A stretch of DNA of 64,000 nucleotides from Rhodovibrio salinarum DSM 9154 (GCF_000515255.1 NZ_KI911559.1:1525548-1589547); one strand, 5' to 3'. Positions 41,756-51,359 are shown, numbered from the stretch's first letter. Numbers and translations are program-made. The notes: generated by a model from the letters alone, not told the origin.

Positions 41756-42166
41756 CTAGCGCGCCTTCTCGCTCAGCGGAGCTTCGGTCACCAGGGCCAG
41801 CAGGTCGCGCAGGGAGAGCATGGCGAACGGTTCGCCGCTGGCGTCGACCACGGGCAGGTGCCGAAAGCCGCCGTCGCGCATCCGGGCCACGGCTGTCTCC
41901 ACCGGGTCGTCGACGGTGATGGTCGCGACCTCGGTGGTCATCACCTCCGCCACGGCGGTCGCCGTGGCATCCCGTCCCGCGGCGGCGACCTTCACCAGCA
42001 GGTCGCGTTCGGTGAAGATCCCGGACATGCTGCCATCCTTGACGGCGACCACCGCGCCGATCCGCTGAGCCGCCATCAGCGTTGCGGCTTCCGCGACGGT
42101 CAACTGGTCGTTCACCACTGCAAGCGCGCGGTGCTCGTGCATGCCGGGAACGTCGGCGATCCGCAT
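41756..42166 (-). CDS. Two-CBS-domain protein
   Basis: A 136-residue protein consisting of a CBS pair: first repeat with TVAEAATLMAAQRIGAVVAVKDGSMSGIFTERDLL, second with VDDPVETAVARMRDGGFRHLPVVDASGEPFAMLSLRDLL. Such stand-alone Bateman modules bind adenine nucleotides and regulate partners. No partner is evident in the neighbourhood. Confidence 0.88.
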   Translation of the reverse strand: MRIADVPGMHEHRALAVVNDQLTVAEAATLMAAQRIGAVVAVKDGSMSGIFTERDLLVKVAAAGRDATATAVAEVMTTEVATITVDDPVETAVARMRDGGFRHLPVVDASGEPFAMLSLRDLLALVTEAPLSEKAR

Positions 42167-42338
42167 GAGGGCTCCTTGTAGGCGAGCGCGTGGTTCGACG
42201 GGCCATCTCTCGTCGTAAAACTAGGGCGTGTATGCGACAGGTCCATGACGCGGCTTTCATCCGGGGGGCGGGTGCCCATAGGTTAAAGGCGTGGTGCTTG
42301 TCGCCTTCACAGTTTTTGTCCCTGCGTAACGGAATCCC

Positions 42339-43670
42339 ATGGCCACCCCCGATCGATACCTCCCCGCCGCCCGAGCGTTGTTCGAACAGATCGCCCGCGA
42401 CGCCGATCTGCCGCTGCAGGTCGAACTGTGGGACGGCAGCCGGGTGGCGCTCGGCGCCAATGCAGGCGGGAACGCGGCGCCGGCGCTCGCCCTCTCGGAC
42501 GCGGGCGTGTTGCGCCGCCTGCTGCGCCGGCCGACGTTGGAGACGGTCGCGCGCCTGTACGCCGACGGGCGGATCGCCGTGGTCGGGATGGACCTGTTGG
42601 GCTTCGTCGAACGCGCCCGGCAGCACAAGGTCAGGCTGCGCCTCGGCGACCTCGACAAGTGGGCGCTGGTCAAGCGGGCCTGGCCGCTGCTGTTCGCGCC
42701 GGACCGGCCGGAGCACCTGACCCACGTATATGCCGGAGACGCGACCGGGCGCGCCCAGACGAAGCGGGACGAGCGCGCGTTCATCCAGTTCCACTACGAC
42801 GTCTCGAACGCCTTCTATCGGCTCTTCCTCGACCCGGAAATGCAGTACTCCTGCGCCTACTTCACGGCTTGGGACAACGGCATCCAGCAGGCCCAGCACG
42901 ACAAGCTGGAGATGATCTGCCGCAAGCTGCGCCTCAATCCGGGTGACCGGTTCCTGGATGTCGGCTGCGGCTGGGGCGGTCTGATCTGCCATGCCGCCCG
43001 GCACCACGGCGTGCAGGCCCACGGTGTGACCCTGTCGAAGACGCAGTACGATTGGGCGCTGGGCAAGATCGCCGCCGAGGGGCTGCAGGACCGCGTCACG
43101 GTCGAGCTCAAGGACTATCGGGAGCTGACCGGGCCGTACGACAAGATCGCCTCGATCGGAATGTACGAGCACGTCGGCATCCAGAACTATCCCGATTACT
43201 TCAGCCAGCTGAACCGGCTACTCGCCGACCGTGGCCTGCTGCTCAATCACGGCATCACCCGCGGGGCCAAGAAGTCGGCCCGGCGGTTCAACCGGATCCG
43301 TCCGGAGAACCGGCTGATCCGCAAGTACATCTTCCCCGGCAGCGAGTTGGATCATATCGGCCATACGCTCTCGGTGATGGAGGCACACCGTTTCCAGGTC
43401 CATGATGTCGAAGGCTGGCGCGAGCACTACGCTTGGACGACGCGGCTGTGGTACCGCGCGCTGATCGACCGCGAAGCCGCCGCCCGCGCGGAGGTTGGGG
43501 ACGAGAAGTACCGCATGTGGATCGCCTATCTGGCGGGCGTGTCCCTCTCCTTTCAGGACGGCTCGCTCCGGATCTTCCAGACGCTCGCCAGCAAGCATAA
43601 GGGCAAGGGACCGAGTGGCTTGCCGCCCACCCGGGCGGACCTCTATCGCGATGCGCCCGGTGGCTTGTAG
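42339..43670 (+). CDS. cfa: Cyclopropane-fatty-acyl-phospholipid synthase family protein
   Basis: A 443-residue SAM-dependent enzyme that adds a methylene across cis double bonds of membrane phospholipids. The C-terminal methyltransferase domain shows FHYDVSNAFYRLFLDPEMQYSCAYF, LDVGCGWGGLICHAA and SIGMYEHVGIQNYPDYF, ending with the family's LWYRAL and FQDGSLRIFQTL. The N-terminal half is the usual lipid-binding domain. Single gene upstream of ygfZ. Confidence 0.92.
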   Translation: MATPDRYLPAARALFEQIARDADLPLQVELWDGSRVALGANAGGNAAPALALSDAGVLRRLLRRPTLETVARLYADGRIAVVGMDLLGFVERARQHKVRLRLGDLDKWALVKRAWPLLFAPDRPEHLTHVYAGDATGRAQTKRDERAFIQFHYDVSNAFYRLFLDPEMQYSCAYFTAWDNGIQQAQHDKLEMICRKLRLNPGDRFLDVGCGWGGLICHAARHHGVQAHGVTLSKTQYDWALGKIAAEGLQDRVTVELKDYRELTGPYDKIASIGMYEHVGIQNYPDYFSQLNRLLADRGLLLNHGITRGAKKSARRFNRIRPENRLIRKYIFPGSELDHIGHTLSVMEAHRFQVHDVEGWREHYAWTTRLWYRALIDREAAARAEVGDEKYRMWIAYLAGVSLSFQDGSLRIFQTLASKHKGKGPSGLPPTRADLYRDAPGGL

Positions 43671-43750
43671 CCGCCTCATTGCGGGGTTATCTGCGCTAGG
43701 TGGATGAGCCACGGTATCGTCCCTCTTCTGAAAGAACACCGCGGAACACC

Positions 43751-44641
43751 ATGAGCGAACAGCCCACCGCCGTCCCGTTGCCGAGCCGTGCGCTGATGCG
43801 CCTGTCGGGTGAGGACGCTAAGTCCTTCCTGAACGGCGTGGTCACCAACGACGTCCATCAGGTGACGGCCGAGCAGGCGATCTGGTCCGGCTTCCTGACC
43901 CCGCAGGGCAAGTTCCTGCACGAGTTCTTCCTGGTCGAGGGGCCGGACGGTGCGCTGTGGCTGGACTGCGAGGGGGCCCGGCGGGCGCACTTCAAGAAGC
44001 GGCTGGCGATCTACAAGCTACGTGCCAAGGCCGAGATCGCGGAGGCCGACGAGCTGTGCGCCTATGCGTTGCTCGGCATCCGGTCGCTGGGGCTGCTCGA
44101 CCTGCCGGCGCTGGAAGGCTATGCGCGGCCGCTGGGCGACGGCGTGGCGTTCACCGATCCGCGCCTGAGCGGGCTCGGCGCACGCGCCCTCCTGCCGCGC
44201 GAGACGGCCGAGGCGACGTTGCGGGAGGCCGGCTTCCAACTTGGCGAGACGGCCGCGTTCGAGCGCCTGCGCTTCTCCCTCGGCGTGCCGGAGGGCAGCG
44301 GCGACCTGGAGCCCGAAAAGGCGACCCTGATCGAAAGCGGCTTCGACGAGCTGCACGGGATCGACTGGGACAAGGGCTGCTTCCTGGGCCAGGAGCTGAC
44401 CGCGCGGATGAAGTATCGCGGGCTCGCCAAGAAGCGGCTGGTGCCGGTCGAGATCGACGGCCCGACACCGCAGGCGGGCGCGGAGATCCGCACCGACGGC
44501 AAGCCGGCGGGCACGCTGCGCTCGGCGGTCGATGGGGTCGGCCTGGCGCTGCTCCGCCTGGACAAGCTCGCCGCCGGCACCCCGATGACGGCCGGTGAGG
44601 CCACCGTGACCCCGCGCAAGCCCGACTGGGTGAATTTCTGA
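43751..44641 (+). CDS. ygfZ: Folate-binding protein YgfZ (Fe-S cluster assembly/repair)
   Basis: A 296-residue GcvT-like protein. The diagnostic motif KGCFLGQE is present in DWDKGCFLGQELTARMKYRG. YgfZ/IBA57 proteins use tetrahydrofolate in maturation or repair of [4Fe-4S] enzymes such as MiaB. The start follows a GAACACC stretch without a strong ribosome site; the upstream frame is unconserved. Confidence 0.92.
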   Translation: MSEQPTAVPLPSRALMRLSGEDAKSFLNGVVTNDVHQVTAEQAIWSGFLTPQGKFLHEFFLVEGPDGALWLDCEGARRAHFKKRLAIYKLRAKAEIAEADELCAYALLGIRSLGLLDLPALEGYARPLGDGVAFTDPRLSGLGARALLPRETAEATLREAGFQLGETAAFERLRFSLGVPEGSGDLEPEKATLIESGFDELHGIDWDKGCFLGQELTARMKYRGLAKKRLVPVEIDGPTPQAGAEIRTDGKPAGTLRSAVDGVGLALLRLDKLAAGTPMTAGEATVTPRKPDWVNF

Positions 44642-44691
44642 CCAGCCGGGCGCTGTGAGTCTCACCTGAACAGAATCGCAGGAGTCCCCCG

Positions 44692-45039
44692 ATGGACGAC
44701 CCGCTGCGCCGGCTGATCGCGTTCGTCGCCGGGGTGGCCGTGGAGGGCCACCAGGCCGAGGGCGTGTTCGACTTCGAGGTTGGCAGCCGCTTTCCCGTCT
44801 CCGGCACGATCCAGGGGAACGAGGTCGCGGTCACCGACGAGACCTCTGGGGTCGTGCTGACCGGCCGTTTGCCCAATCTGCAGACCGCCGATGGCAAGCC
44901 GGTATCGCTCAATCTCGCCGGCGATGCCTTCGACGGTGCGGACGAGGGCAGCGGTCACGCCTTCGCGGGTGAGGTCTCTGGGCGCAATATCGACCTCACC
45001 GACAAGAAGACCGGGATCGACTACACCTACTGTTTGTGA
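44692..45039 (+). CDS. Hypothetical beta-rich protein after ygfZ
   Basis: A 115-residue acidic protein with alternating strand-like segments: GVFDFEVGSRFPVSGTIQGNEVAVTDETSGVVLTG, then VSLNLAGDAFDGADEGSGHAF and ISGRNIDLTDKKTGIDY-type repeats. No signal peptide or membrane helix. CAGGAG lies nine bases before the ATG. It follows ygfZ by 50 bases and may be cotranscribed. No family recognised. Confidence 0.6.
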   Translation: MDDPLRRLIAFVAGVAVEGHQAEGVFDFEVGSRFPVSGTIQGNEVAVTDETSGVVLTGRLPNLQTADGKPVSLNLAGDAFDGADEGSGHAFAGEVSGRNIDLTDKKTGIDYTYCL

Positions 45040-45042
45040 GCG

Positions 45043-47100
45043 CTACCGCCCGAGCGGCGCCGTCTCGCCGGCCAGCCAGCGCGCCGTGTCCGCGTCGAGA
45101 TGCGGGGTCAGGGTGTCGCGCACGCGGCTGTGGTAGCTGTCGATCCAGGCAAGCTCGTCTGCCGTCAAGAGTGCGGGATCGATCAGCGCCCGGCAGTAGG
45201 GGGCCAGCGTCAGCGTCTCGAAGCCCAGCATGGAACGGCTGTCAGGCCCGCTACCTTCGTGCGCGGTGACGGCCACCAGATTCTCGATCCGGATGCCGTA
45301 GGCGCCGGTCTTGTAGTAGCCGGGTTCGTTCGAGCAGATCATGCCGGGCGCGAGCTTGATCGAGCTGGGGTGCTTGGAGATCCGCTGTGGCCCTTCGTGC
45401 ACCCCGAGGTAGCTGCCCACGCCGTGCCCGGTACCGTGATCATAGTCCAGCCCGGCCGACCACAATGGCCGGCGGGCCAACGCGTCGATCTGGCTGCCGG
45501 TGGTGCCGTCGGGGAAGCGTGCGAGCGAGAGGGCGATGTGACCCTTCAGCACCAGGGTATAGCGCGCGCGCTGCTCGCCAGTCGGCGTGCCGACGGGCAG
45601 GGTGCGGGTAATGTCGGTCGTGCCATCCAGGTACTGGCCGCCGGAATCCACCAGATACAGCTCGCCCGTCTGGAGCGCGCGGTTGCTGCTGTCGTCGACC
45701 CGGTAGTGCACGATCGCGCCGTGCTCGCCCGCGCCGGAGATGGTGTCGAAGGCGTGATCGCGGAACAGCGGATCGGCCCGGCGGAACGCGGCCAGCGCCT
45801 CGGCCGCCTCGATCTCGGTAATCGGTTCGCCGCGGTCCGCGCGTTCCGGAGCGCGGCTCTGCAGCCAGCAGAGGAAGCGGGTGACGGCCGCGCCGTCGCG
45901 GACATGGGCATTCCGCGCGCCCGCCAGCTCGGTCGCGTTTTTGCGGGCCTTGGGCAGCTGGCAGGGGTCGGCGTCGCGCGCTACGCGCCCGCCAGCGGCC
46001 TCGATCCGCTGGACGATCGCGGCCGGCGCCGTGGCCGCGTCCACCCGCACGGGCTTGCCGGCCTGTGCCAGCCTATCCAGCGCTTCGAGGAACAGTTCGG
46101 GTGCGTGCAGTTGGACGGTGTCGTCCAAACCGGCGCAGACGTCCGAGGGAACCTTGCGCGGATCGACGTACCAGTCGAGCCGGCCGTCGGCGTTTAGTAC
46201 CGCGAATGACAGAACGAGCGGCGTGTGCAGCACGTCGCGCCCGCGCACGTTGAGCAGCCAGCAGATTGAGTCCGGCAGGTTGAGCACGGCGGCCGCCTGA
46301 CCCGCGTCCGCAAGCGTGGTGGCGACCCGCGCGCGTTTCTCCGTGGAGGGTTCGCCGGCGTAGGCCAGGTCATGAATATGTGCTGGCGTCAGCGGAGCTG
46401 GCGGCTGATCCGGCCAGACCGCGTCCAGCGGGTTGTCCTCCACGGGCGCGAGGCTGCCGCCGGCGCGCTCGACCGCCTGCTGCAGCCGCTGCACGCCCTC
46501 GGCCGTGTGCAGCCAGGGGTCGTAACCCAGCACGCCGCCATCCAGATATTCCGCGATGAAGTCCGCCGGCGGCGCATCGCTCAGGTGACGCGGCTCGACC
46601 AGGGAGGCGTCCACCTCGTTTGCCACCTGCAGGGTATAACGCCCGTCGACGAAGATCGCGGCGACATCCTTGAGCACGACGGCGACGCCGGCCGACCCGG
46701 TGAAGCCGGTCAGCCAGGTCAGGCGCTGGGCGTGCGGCGGCGGAGCCTCCAGCTGGTGGGCGTCGGCCCGGGGCACCACGAACCCGGCGAGACCACGGCG
46801 ATCCAGTTCGGCACGCAATGCGCTGATCCGTGCCGCGCTGGCAGGGCTGCCGGCCGACAGGCCGCCGTCGACCGATTGAGCTCGCACGGCCCGCGCGACC
46901 CAGGCCTGCAGGTCCGCGTCGAGGTTGGTACCAAACAGGGACATCCACGCCGTCGGCGCATCGGCGACGGGGGAGGCGGCGATGCCGGCCAAAAGCCGGT
47001 CTAGGGCCTCCGCCTCGAGTCCGACCCCGGCTTCTTGCAACGCCTGGGTAAGGCCGGACAGGTCGAGGGTATCGGAGGTTGGGTCGAGCGCGTTGGGCAT
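45043..47100 (-). CDS. Xaa-Pro aminopeptidase (M24B) with N-terminal extension
   Basis: A 685-residue metallopeptidase that removes N-terminal residues before proline. The core has two creatinase-type N-terminal domains (ISALRAELDRRGLAGFVVPRADAHQ and LTWLTGFTGSAGVAVVL) and the pita-bread domain with metal ligands in LVDSGGQYLDGTTDITRT (two Asp), HGTGHGVGSYLGVHEGPQ (His), CSNEPGYY and GIRIENLV (two Glu). About 85 residues precede the usual start (SGLTQALQEAGVGLEAEALDRLLAGIAAS), a helical segment not typical of the family. GGAAGGG supports the ATG at 47100. Confidence 0.9.
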   Translation of the reverse strand: MPNALDPTSDTLDLSGLTQALQEAGVGLEAEALDRLLAGIAASPVADAPTAWMSLFGTNLDADLQAWVARAVRAQSVDGGLSAGSPASAARISALRAELDRRGLAGFVVPRADAHQLEAPPPHAQRLTWLTGFTGSAGVAVVLKDVAAIFVDGRYTLQVANEVDASLVEPRHLSDAPPADFIAEYLDGGVLGYDPWLHTAEGVQRLQQAVERAGGSLAPVEDNPLDAVWPDQPPAPLTPAHIHDLAYAGEPSTEKRARVATTLADAGQAAAVLNLPDSICWLLNVRGRDVLHTPLVLSFAVLNADGRLDWYVDPRKVPSDVCAGLDDTVQLHAPELFLEALDRLAQAGKPVRVDAATAPAAIVQRIEAAGGRVARDADPCQLPKARKNATELAGARNAHVRDGAAVTRFLCWLQSRAPERADRGEPITEIEAAEALAAFRRADPLFRDHAFDTISGAGEHGAIVHYRVDDSSNRALQTGELYLVDSGGQYLDGTTDITRTLPVGTPTGEQRARYTLVLKGHIALSLARFPDGTTGSQIDALARRPLWSAGLDYDHGTGHGVGSYLGVHEGPQRISKHPSSIKLAPGMICSNEPGYYKTGAYGIRIENLVAVTAHEGSGPDSRSMLGFETLTLAPYCRALIDPALLTADELAWIDSYHSRVRDTLTPHLDADTARWLAGETAPLGR

Positions 47101-47498
47101 AGCGGGATGGGCCCTTCCGGCGGCGGTCAGGAGGTTCAGAGCTAGGACGCTAGGCGTGTGGACCCAGGCACACAAGACCCTGGCGCAAGGTCGGCGCATC
47201 AGGGCCTGCAAGAAGGGCAGGGAGCTATGCGTCACAGCTCTGAAATCGTACTTTAACCCCTTTTAAACCAATAGTTTAAGCTATGCGCGCCTGGCAATAC
47301 TGCGGTGCGGAATCGCCGTTATCGCCCGCGCGTGAAGAAGGCTATGTCTTTGGCATGGACGACGGCAAAAAGCTGGTTTGCGCCAGCGTGTTTGACCGGT
47401 CGTTCGCGGAGTTCGGCCACGCAACGGCGGGCCGAAGCCCGGTTCGTGAACCACGCAACCTGACCGCAACACCCACTAGATCCAGAGGAGTTTCCCTT
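47101..47498 (+). other. Non-coding spacer with AT-rich promoter-like dyad
   Basis: A 398-base region between the divergent aminopeptidase and DUF1127 genes. It includes TTAAAC-CAATA-GTTTAA (47263-47279) in a locally AT-rich stretch, likely promoter or operator sequence. A frame open from 47283 runs into the DUF1127 gene, but its first 72 residues look non-coding. Confidence 0.4.
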
Positions 47499-47996
47499 AT
47501 GACCCGCATGATCGATCCGACTGAGCTGTCGGGTGCGCGGGCCGGGCAGCGGTCCCAGGAGCGCCGGCCGGATACTGCCGACGTCTACCTGCTTGCCCGG
47601 CAGATGCAGGCTGATGCCATTGCCCGCACCACCCAGATGGTCGTCTCCAAGCTCGCCGAACTGGTTGGCCGCGGCATTCGCGGCGCGCGTTCGGCGTTCG
47701 CCAAGCATCGCGCCCGCCGGCGCACGGTCGCGGAGTTGAGCCAGCTTGACGCGCGCTCGCTCGCCGACATCGGCATCAACCCGCACGACATCACCGGCGC
47801 GGTTGATCGCCTGTTCGCGCAGCAGCAAGCCGAGGCCGCCGGGGCGACGGCAACTGGCCACGACTTTGGCGAGACGCTGCGTCCCGTCGAGGAAGACATG
47901 GCTCCGGTGCACGCGCGCACGGCGTCTGCCACGCTCGAGCGCCCGGCACCTGCGAATAGTCAGGATGATGCGCGCCCGCAGCGTCGGGCAGCGTAA
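47499..47996 (+). CDS. DUF1127 domain-containing protein
   Basis: A 165-residue protein. The DUF1127 motif is RRRTVAELSQLDARSLADIGINPHDI at about 95-120, preceded by helical sequence with ARTTQMVVSKLAELVGRGIRGARSAF. DUF1127 proteins are small arginine-rich alphaproteobacterial proteins, some of which bind RNA or tune phosphate/carbon responses; this one has a long unconserved tail. AGAGGAG precedes the ATG, and a strong intrinsic terminator follows. Confidence 0.85.
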   Translation: MTRMIDPTELSGARAGQRSQERRPDTADVYLLARQMQADAIARTTQMVVSKLAELVGRGIRGARSAFAKHRARRRTVAELSQLDARSLADIGINPHDITGAVDRLFAQQQAEAAGATATGHDFGETLRPVEEDMAPVHARTASATLERPAPANSQDDARPQRRAA

Positions 47997-48033
47997 GGCG
48001 CGCGCCACCGTGCGCGCCCACGCGGCCTGTTTG

Positions 48034-48082
48034 AAACCGCCCGTTGGCCTCCCGATCCGGCCAGCGGGCGGTTTTGTATGTT
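48034..48082 (+). terminator. Intrinsic terminator of the DUF1127 gene
   Basis: AAACCGCCCGTTGGCC and GGCCAGCGGGCGGTTT form a long stem (one G-U-type mismatch) around nine bases, followed by TGTATGTT. Confidence 0.8.
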
Positions 48083-49010
48083 AGCCCTGCGTCAGGCTAG
48101 GCCCGCCGTGTGGTGGGCTCATGACCCGGCCGGCAGGCTGTCGCAACACCAATGTGGTCCAGTCGCCGATCCGTCGGCGGCGCAGCAGCACCAGTCCCTG
48201 CGCGCGGTGGCGCAGCAGGACCTTGCGTGCCTGGTGGTTCAGTAGGCCCGATAGGATCGCGATGCCACCCGGGGCCAGTGCCTTGTCCAGATCGCGCGCC
48301 ATCTGTGTCAGCGGCTCGGCCAGGATGTTGGCGCAGATCAGGTCGTAGGGCGCGTTGGCCTGTAGCCGTAAGTCGGCGTAGCCGTCGCTCATCAGGCTGG
48401 TGACCCAGGGGGCGACGCCGTTGATCTGAGCGTTCTCGGCACAGATCCGCACCGAATTCGGGTCGTTGTCGGCTGCGATCACGGGGCGGCGCCACAGCCG
48501 CGCGACCGCGAAGGCAAGCAGCCCACTGCCCGCCCCCATGTCGAGCGCGCGGCGCATCGGGAAGCCGGTCTTCGCCAGCCGCTCGATCTCCAGCAGACAT
48601 CCCAGCGTGGTCTCGTGCCGGCCGGTGCCGAAGGCTTGGTTCGCCTCGATGTGGAAAGCGATCGAGCCGGCCGGGCGCGGCTTGTCCCTGTCGTGCTCGC
48701 CGTAGACCCAGAAACGCCCGGCGTGGATCGGCGGCAGCCCCTCGTAGGCCTGCTGCACCCAGTCGACGTCGGGCAACGGTTGGCTCTCCACGGCCGGCTG
48801 CGGCACGCCGGCCGCCATCGCGGCGGTGGCCAGGCGTGTATCCAGGTCGTCCGGGTCCGGCGCCGTAGCCAGATAGACGTCGACCGGGATTTGACCCTCG
48901 GCGTTCGCCTCGCCGGTCACGATCGCCGCGTCGAATCCTTGCAGCGCCGCCTCGAAGGTCGCCAGCGCCGATTGCGGCACGTCCAGGTGCAGATGGTGCC
49001 CGCTGCTCAT
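48081..49010 (-). CDS. prmA: Ribosomal protein L11 methyltransferase
   Basis: A 309-residue cytosolic methyltransferase that trimethylates L11. Landmarks are AFGTGRHETTLGCL, the SAM motif ALDMGAGSGLLAFAVARL, and DLICANILAEPLTQMARDLDKALAPGGIAILSGLL with the NI(L)A-type catalytic motif. Length is normal. Its stop lies at the edge of the DUF1127 terminator, so the two genes converge on it. Confidence 0.93.
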   Translation of the reverse strand: MSSGHHLHLDVPQSALATFEAALQGFDAAIVTGEANAEGQIPVDVYLATAPDPDDLDTRLATAAMAAGVPQPAVESQPLPDVDWVQQAYEGLPPIHAGRFWVYGEHDRDKPRPAGSIAFHIEANQAFGTGRHETTLGCLLEIERLAKTGFPMRRALDMGAGSGLLAFAVARLWRRPVIAADNDPNSVRICAENAQINGVAPWVTSLMSDGYADLRLQANAPYDLICANILAEPLTQMARDLDKALAPGGIAILSGLLNHQARKVLLRHRAQGLVLLRRRRIGDWTTLVLRQPAGRVMSPPHGGPSLTQG

Positions 49011-49097
49011 GAAACTCCTCGCCCCCGTGGATGCGGGCGCGGGTTATAGCCGCCCGGACGCGTTCTGGCAAAGCGGGTGTCCTGGCGCGGCAAGGTT

Positions 49098-49133
49098 GCC
49101 GCCCCTCTTCCTCGTGTGGGCAAGAGGGGCGGC
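49098..49133 (-). terminator. Hairpin after the acyl-CoA dehydrogenase gene
   Basis: A perfect 12-bp stem, GCCGCCCCTCTT / AAGAGGGGCGGC, with a 12-base loop, five bases beyond the stop codon. It has no good U-tract. Confidence 0.65.
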
Positions 49134-49137
49134 CGGA

Positions 49138-50931
49138 TTACAGCAGCTTCTCGTCCAGCGCGAGCGTGCTTGCCGCCCCCTGGCGGACCTGGGCGGCGGC
49201 GGCGTCCGCGCGCGGCAGCAGGTTGTCGGCATAGAACCGAGCGATGGCCAGTTTGGCGCGGTGCTGGTCGGGCGCGGATTCCTGCGCCGCCATCTGCTGG
49301 GCGGCGACGCCGGCCTGCTGGGCGAGCAGGGCGCCCGCCACCACCGTGCCGGTCAGTTCCAGGAAGGGGTCGGCAACCGCGGCGGATTGGGCGATGTCGT
49401 CCCGCGCGAGGGAGATCAGCGTCTCTCCGGCGGCCTCCAACTGGTCCAGGCCGCGGGCGACCGCCCGGCGGATCGCGGTCAGGTCATGGTCGCTGATGTC
49501 ATCCAGATCGCTCAAGCCAGCGCGCAGATCAGCCAGCAGGGCGTGTAGTCCCGCGCCCTCGTCGCGCAGGACCTTGCGGCCCATCAGGTCGAGTGCCTGG
49601 ATGCCGTTGGTGCCCTCGTAGATCGGCGCGATCCGGGCGTCGCGATAGTGCTGGGCGACGCCACCCTCCTCGATGAAGCCCATGCCACCCAGGATCTGCA
49701 CGGCCGTCGAGGCGACCTCGACCCCGTGGTCGGTGCACCAGGCCTTGACCACCGGAACCAGCAGATCGACCCGGGTCTTCATGCGGGCACGCTCGTCGGC
49801 GTCCTCCGCCTGCTTGGCGCGATCCATGGCGTTGCCAGCGTAGAGCGCCAGCGCCCGGCCGCCTTCGGTGAGTGCCCGCATCGTCAGCAGTTTGCGGCGG
49901 ATGTTGGGGTGCCGGACGATCGGCACGGACTCGTGGCCGCCGTGGATGTCGTGCGCCTGCATGCGCTCGAAGGCATAAGCGCGGGCATCCTGGTACGCGC
50001 GCTCCGCGATGCCGATCCCCTGCACGCCGACGGCCAGCCGGGCGTTGTTCATCATCGTGAACATGCCGGTCAGGCCGCCGTGCTCCTTGCCGATCAGGTA
50101 GCCGACCGCCCCGCCGTCGTCGCCGTAGCTCATCGTGCAAGTGGGGCAGGCGTGGATGCCCATCTTGTGCTCCAGGCCGGTGCAGCGCACGTCGTTGCGC
50201 TGACCCGGATTGCCGTCGGCGTCCGGCAGGAACTTGGGCACCAGGAACAGCGACAGGCCCTTGGTGCCGTGCGGGGCGTCCGGCAGGCGGGCGAGCACCA
50301 TGTGCACGATATTCTCCGACAGATCGTGCTCGCCCCAGGTGATGTAGATTTTCTGGCCGGTGATCCGGTAGCTGCCGTCGTCCGCGCGCTCGGCCTTGCA
50401 GGAGATTTGGCCCAGGTCGCTGCCGGCCTGCGGCTCCGACAGGTTCATCGTGCCGGTCCACTCGCCGGTAATCAGCTTGGGCAGGTAGGTCGCCTGCTGC
50501 TCCGGCGTGCCGTGGGCCTGCAGCAGCTCGACCGCGCCGATCGTCAGCATCGGGTTGAGCGCGAGTGAGGTGTTGGCGCTGTGCCAGACCTCCATCAGCG
50601 CCAGCGCCAGCGTCCAGGGCAGTCCCTGGCCGCCCCACTCCGGATCGAACGGCAGGGTGTTGAAGCCGCTGTCGACGTAGCTGCGGTAGGCGTCCTGGAA
50701 GCCTTGGGCGGTGCGCACCAAGCCGTTGTCCAGGCGCACGCCTTCCTGGTCGCCGGAATGGTTCAGCGGCGCCCAGACCTCCGCGGCGACGTTGCCGGCT
50801 TCCTCGACGATCTGATCGACCAGTTCGGCATCGACCTCGGCGAACGCGGGCAGGGCATGCAACGCTTCCAGCCCGCCGGAGGTGCGCAGCGCGAAGTCAA
50901 GGTCGGCAAGCGGCGCGCGGTAGTCGGCCAT
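49138..50931 (-). CDS. Acyl-CoA dehydrogenase, long form with C-terminal extra domain (DmdC-like)
   Basis: A 597-residue flavoprotein. The signatures GTMNLSEPQAGSDLGQISCKAE and KIYITWGEHDLSENIVHMVLARLPD bind FAD and acyl-CoA. The C-terminal ARIAPIYEGTNGIQALDLMGRKVL contains the catalytic glutamate (YEGTNG). A further helical domain of about 130 residues completes the 600-residue subtype that includes 3-methylmercaptopropionyl-CoA dehydrogenase (DmdC) and general acyl-CoA dehydrogenases. Chain length or sulfur substrate cannot be decided here; no dmd neighbours are seen. Confidence 0.9.
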   Translation of the reverse strand: MADYRAPLADLDFALRTSGGLEALHALPAFAEVDAELVDQIVEEAGNVAAEVWAPLNHSGDQEGVRLDNGLVRTAQGFQDAYRSYVDSGFNTLPFDPEWGGQGLPWTLALALMEVWHSANTSLALNPMLTIGAVELLQAHGTPEQQATYLPKLITGEWTGTMNLSEPQAGSDLGQISCKAERADDGSYRITGQKIYITWGEHDLSENIVHMVLARLPDAPHGTKGLSLFLVPKFLPDADGNPGQRNDVRCTGLEHKMGIHACPTCTMSYGDDGGAVGYLIGKEHGGLTGMFTMMNNARLAVGVQGIGIAERAYQDARAYAFERMQAHDIHGGHESVPIVRHPNIRRKLLTMRALTEGGRALALYAGNAMDRAKQAEDADERARMKTRVDLLVPVVKAWCTDHGVEVASTAVQILGGMGFIEEGGVAQHYRDARIAPIYEGTNGIQALDLMGRKVLRDEGAGLHALLADLRAGLSDLDDISDHDLTAIRRAVARGLDQLEAAGETLISLARDDIAQSAAVADPFLELTGTVVAGALLAQQAGVAAQQMAAQESAPDQHRAKLAIARFYADNLLPRADAAAAQVRQGAASTLALDEKLL

Positions 50932-51071
50932 GGGTCACTTTCTCCTGGTGAGTCGCTTCTGCTTCGACCCCTACGCTGCCACGACCGCCTGCCGGGCGCC
51001 ATCCGACATGGGCGCACAGCAGGGCTGCTCACCTGTCTAGGCCGGCTTGGGGCCGGTCCGGCCGGGAAAGG

Positions 51072-51359
51072 TCAGTGGCTTTGCGCGAACTTGGCCTTCT
51101 GTTCGGGCGTGGCCTCGGTCTGGTATTTGGCCTTCCAGTCGTCGTAGGGCATGCCGTAGACGATCTCGCGGGCGTCGTCATAGGAGAGCTCGACCCCCTG
51201 CTCTTCGGCCGCTGCGCGGTACCACTTGGACAGGCAGTTGCGGCAGAAGCCGGCCAGGTTCATCAGGTCGATGTTCTGCACGTCGGTGCGCTCGCGCAGG
51301 TGCTGCACCAGGTCGCGGAACACCTGCGCCTCGATCTCGGTGCGGGTTTTGTCATCCAT
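51072..51359 (-). CDS. DUF1244 domain-containing protein
   Basis: A 95-residue soluble protein with the full family signature: VFRDLVQHLRERTDVQNIDLMNLAGFCRNCLSKWYRAAA and EIVYGMPYDDWKAKYQTEAT. Helical fold; CRNC is conserved in the family. Function unknown. It is upstream of the acyl-CoA dehydrogenase gene on the same strand but 140 bases away. Confidence 0.92.
   Translation of the reverse strand: MDDKTRTEIEAQVFRDLVQHLRERTDVQNIDLMNLAGFCRNCLSKWYRAAAEEQGVELSYDDAREIVYGMPYDDWKAKYQTEATPEQKAKFAQSH

Noticed and set aside
41733-43172. A long minus-strand frame across the CBS and cfa region
   Set aside because: It is antisense to cfa and out of frame with the CBS protein; no motif supports it.
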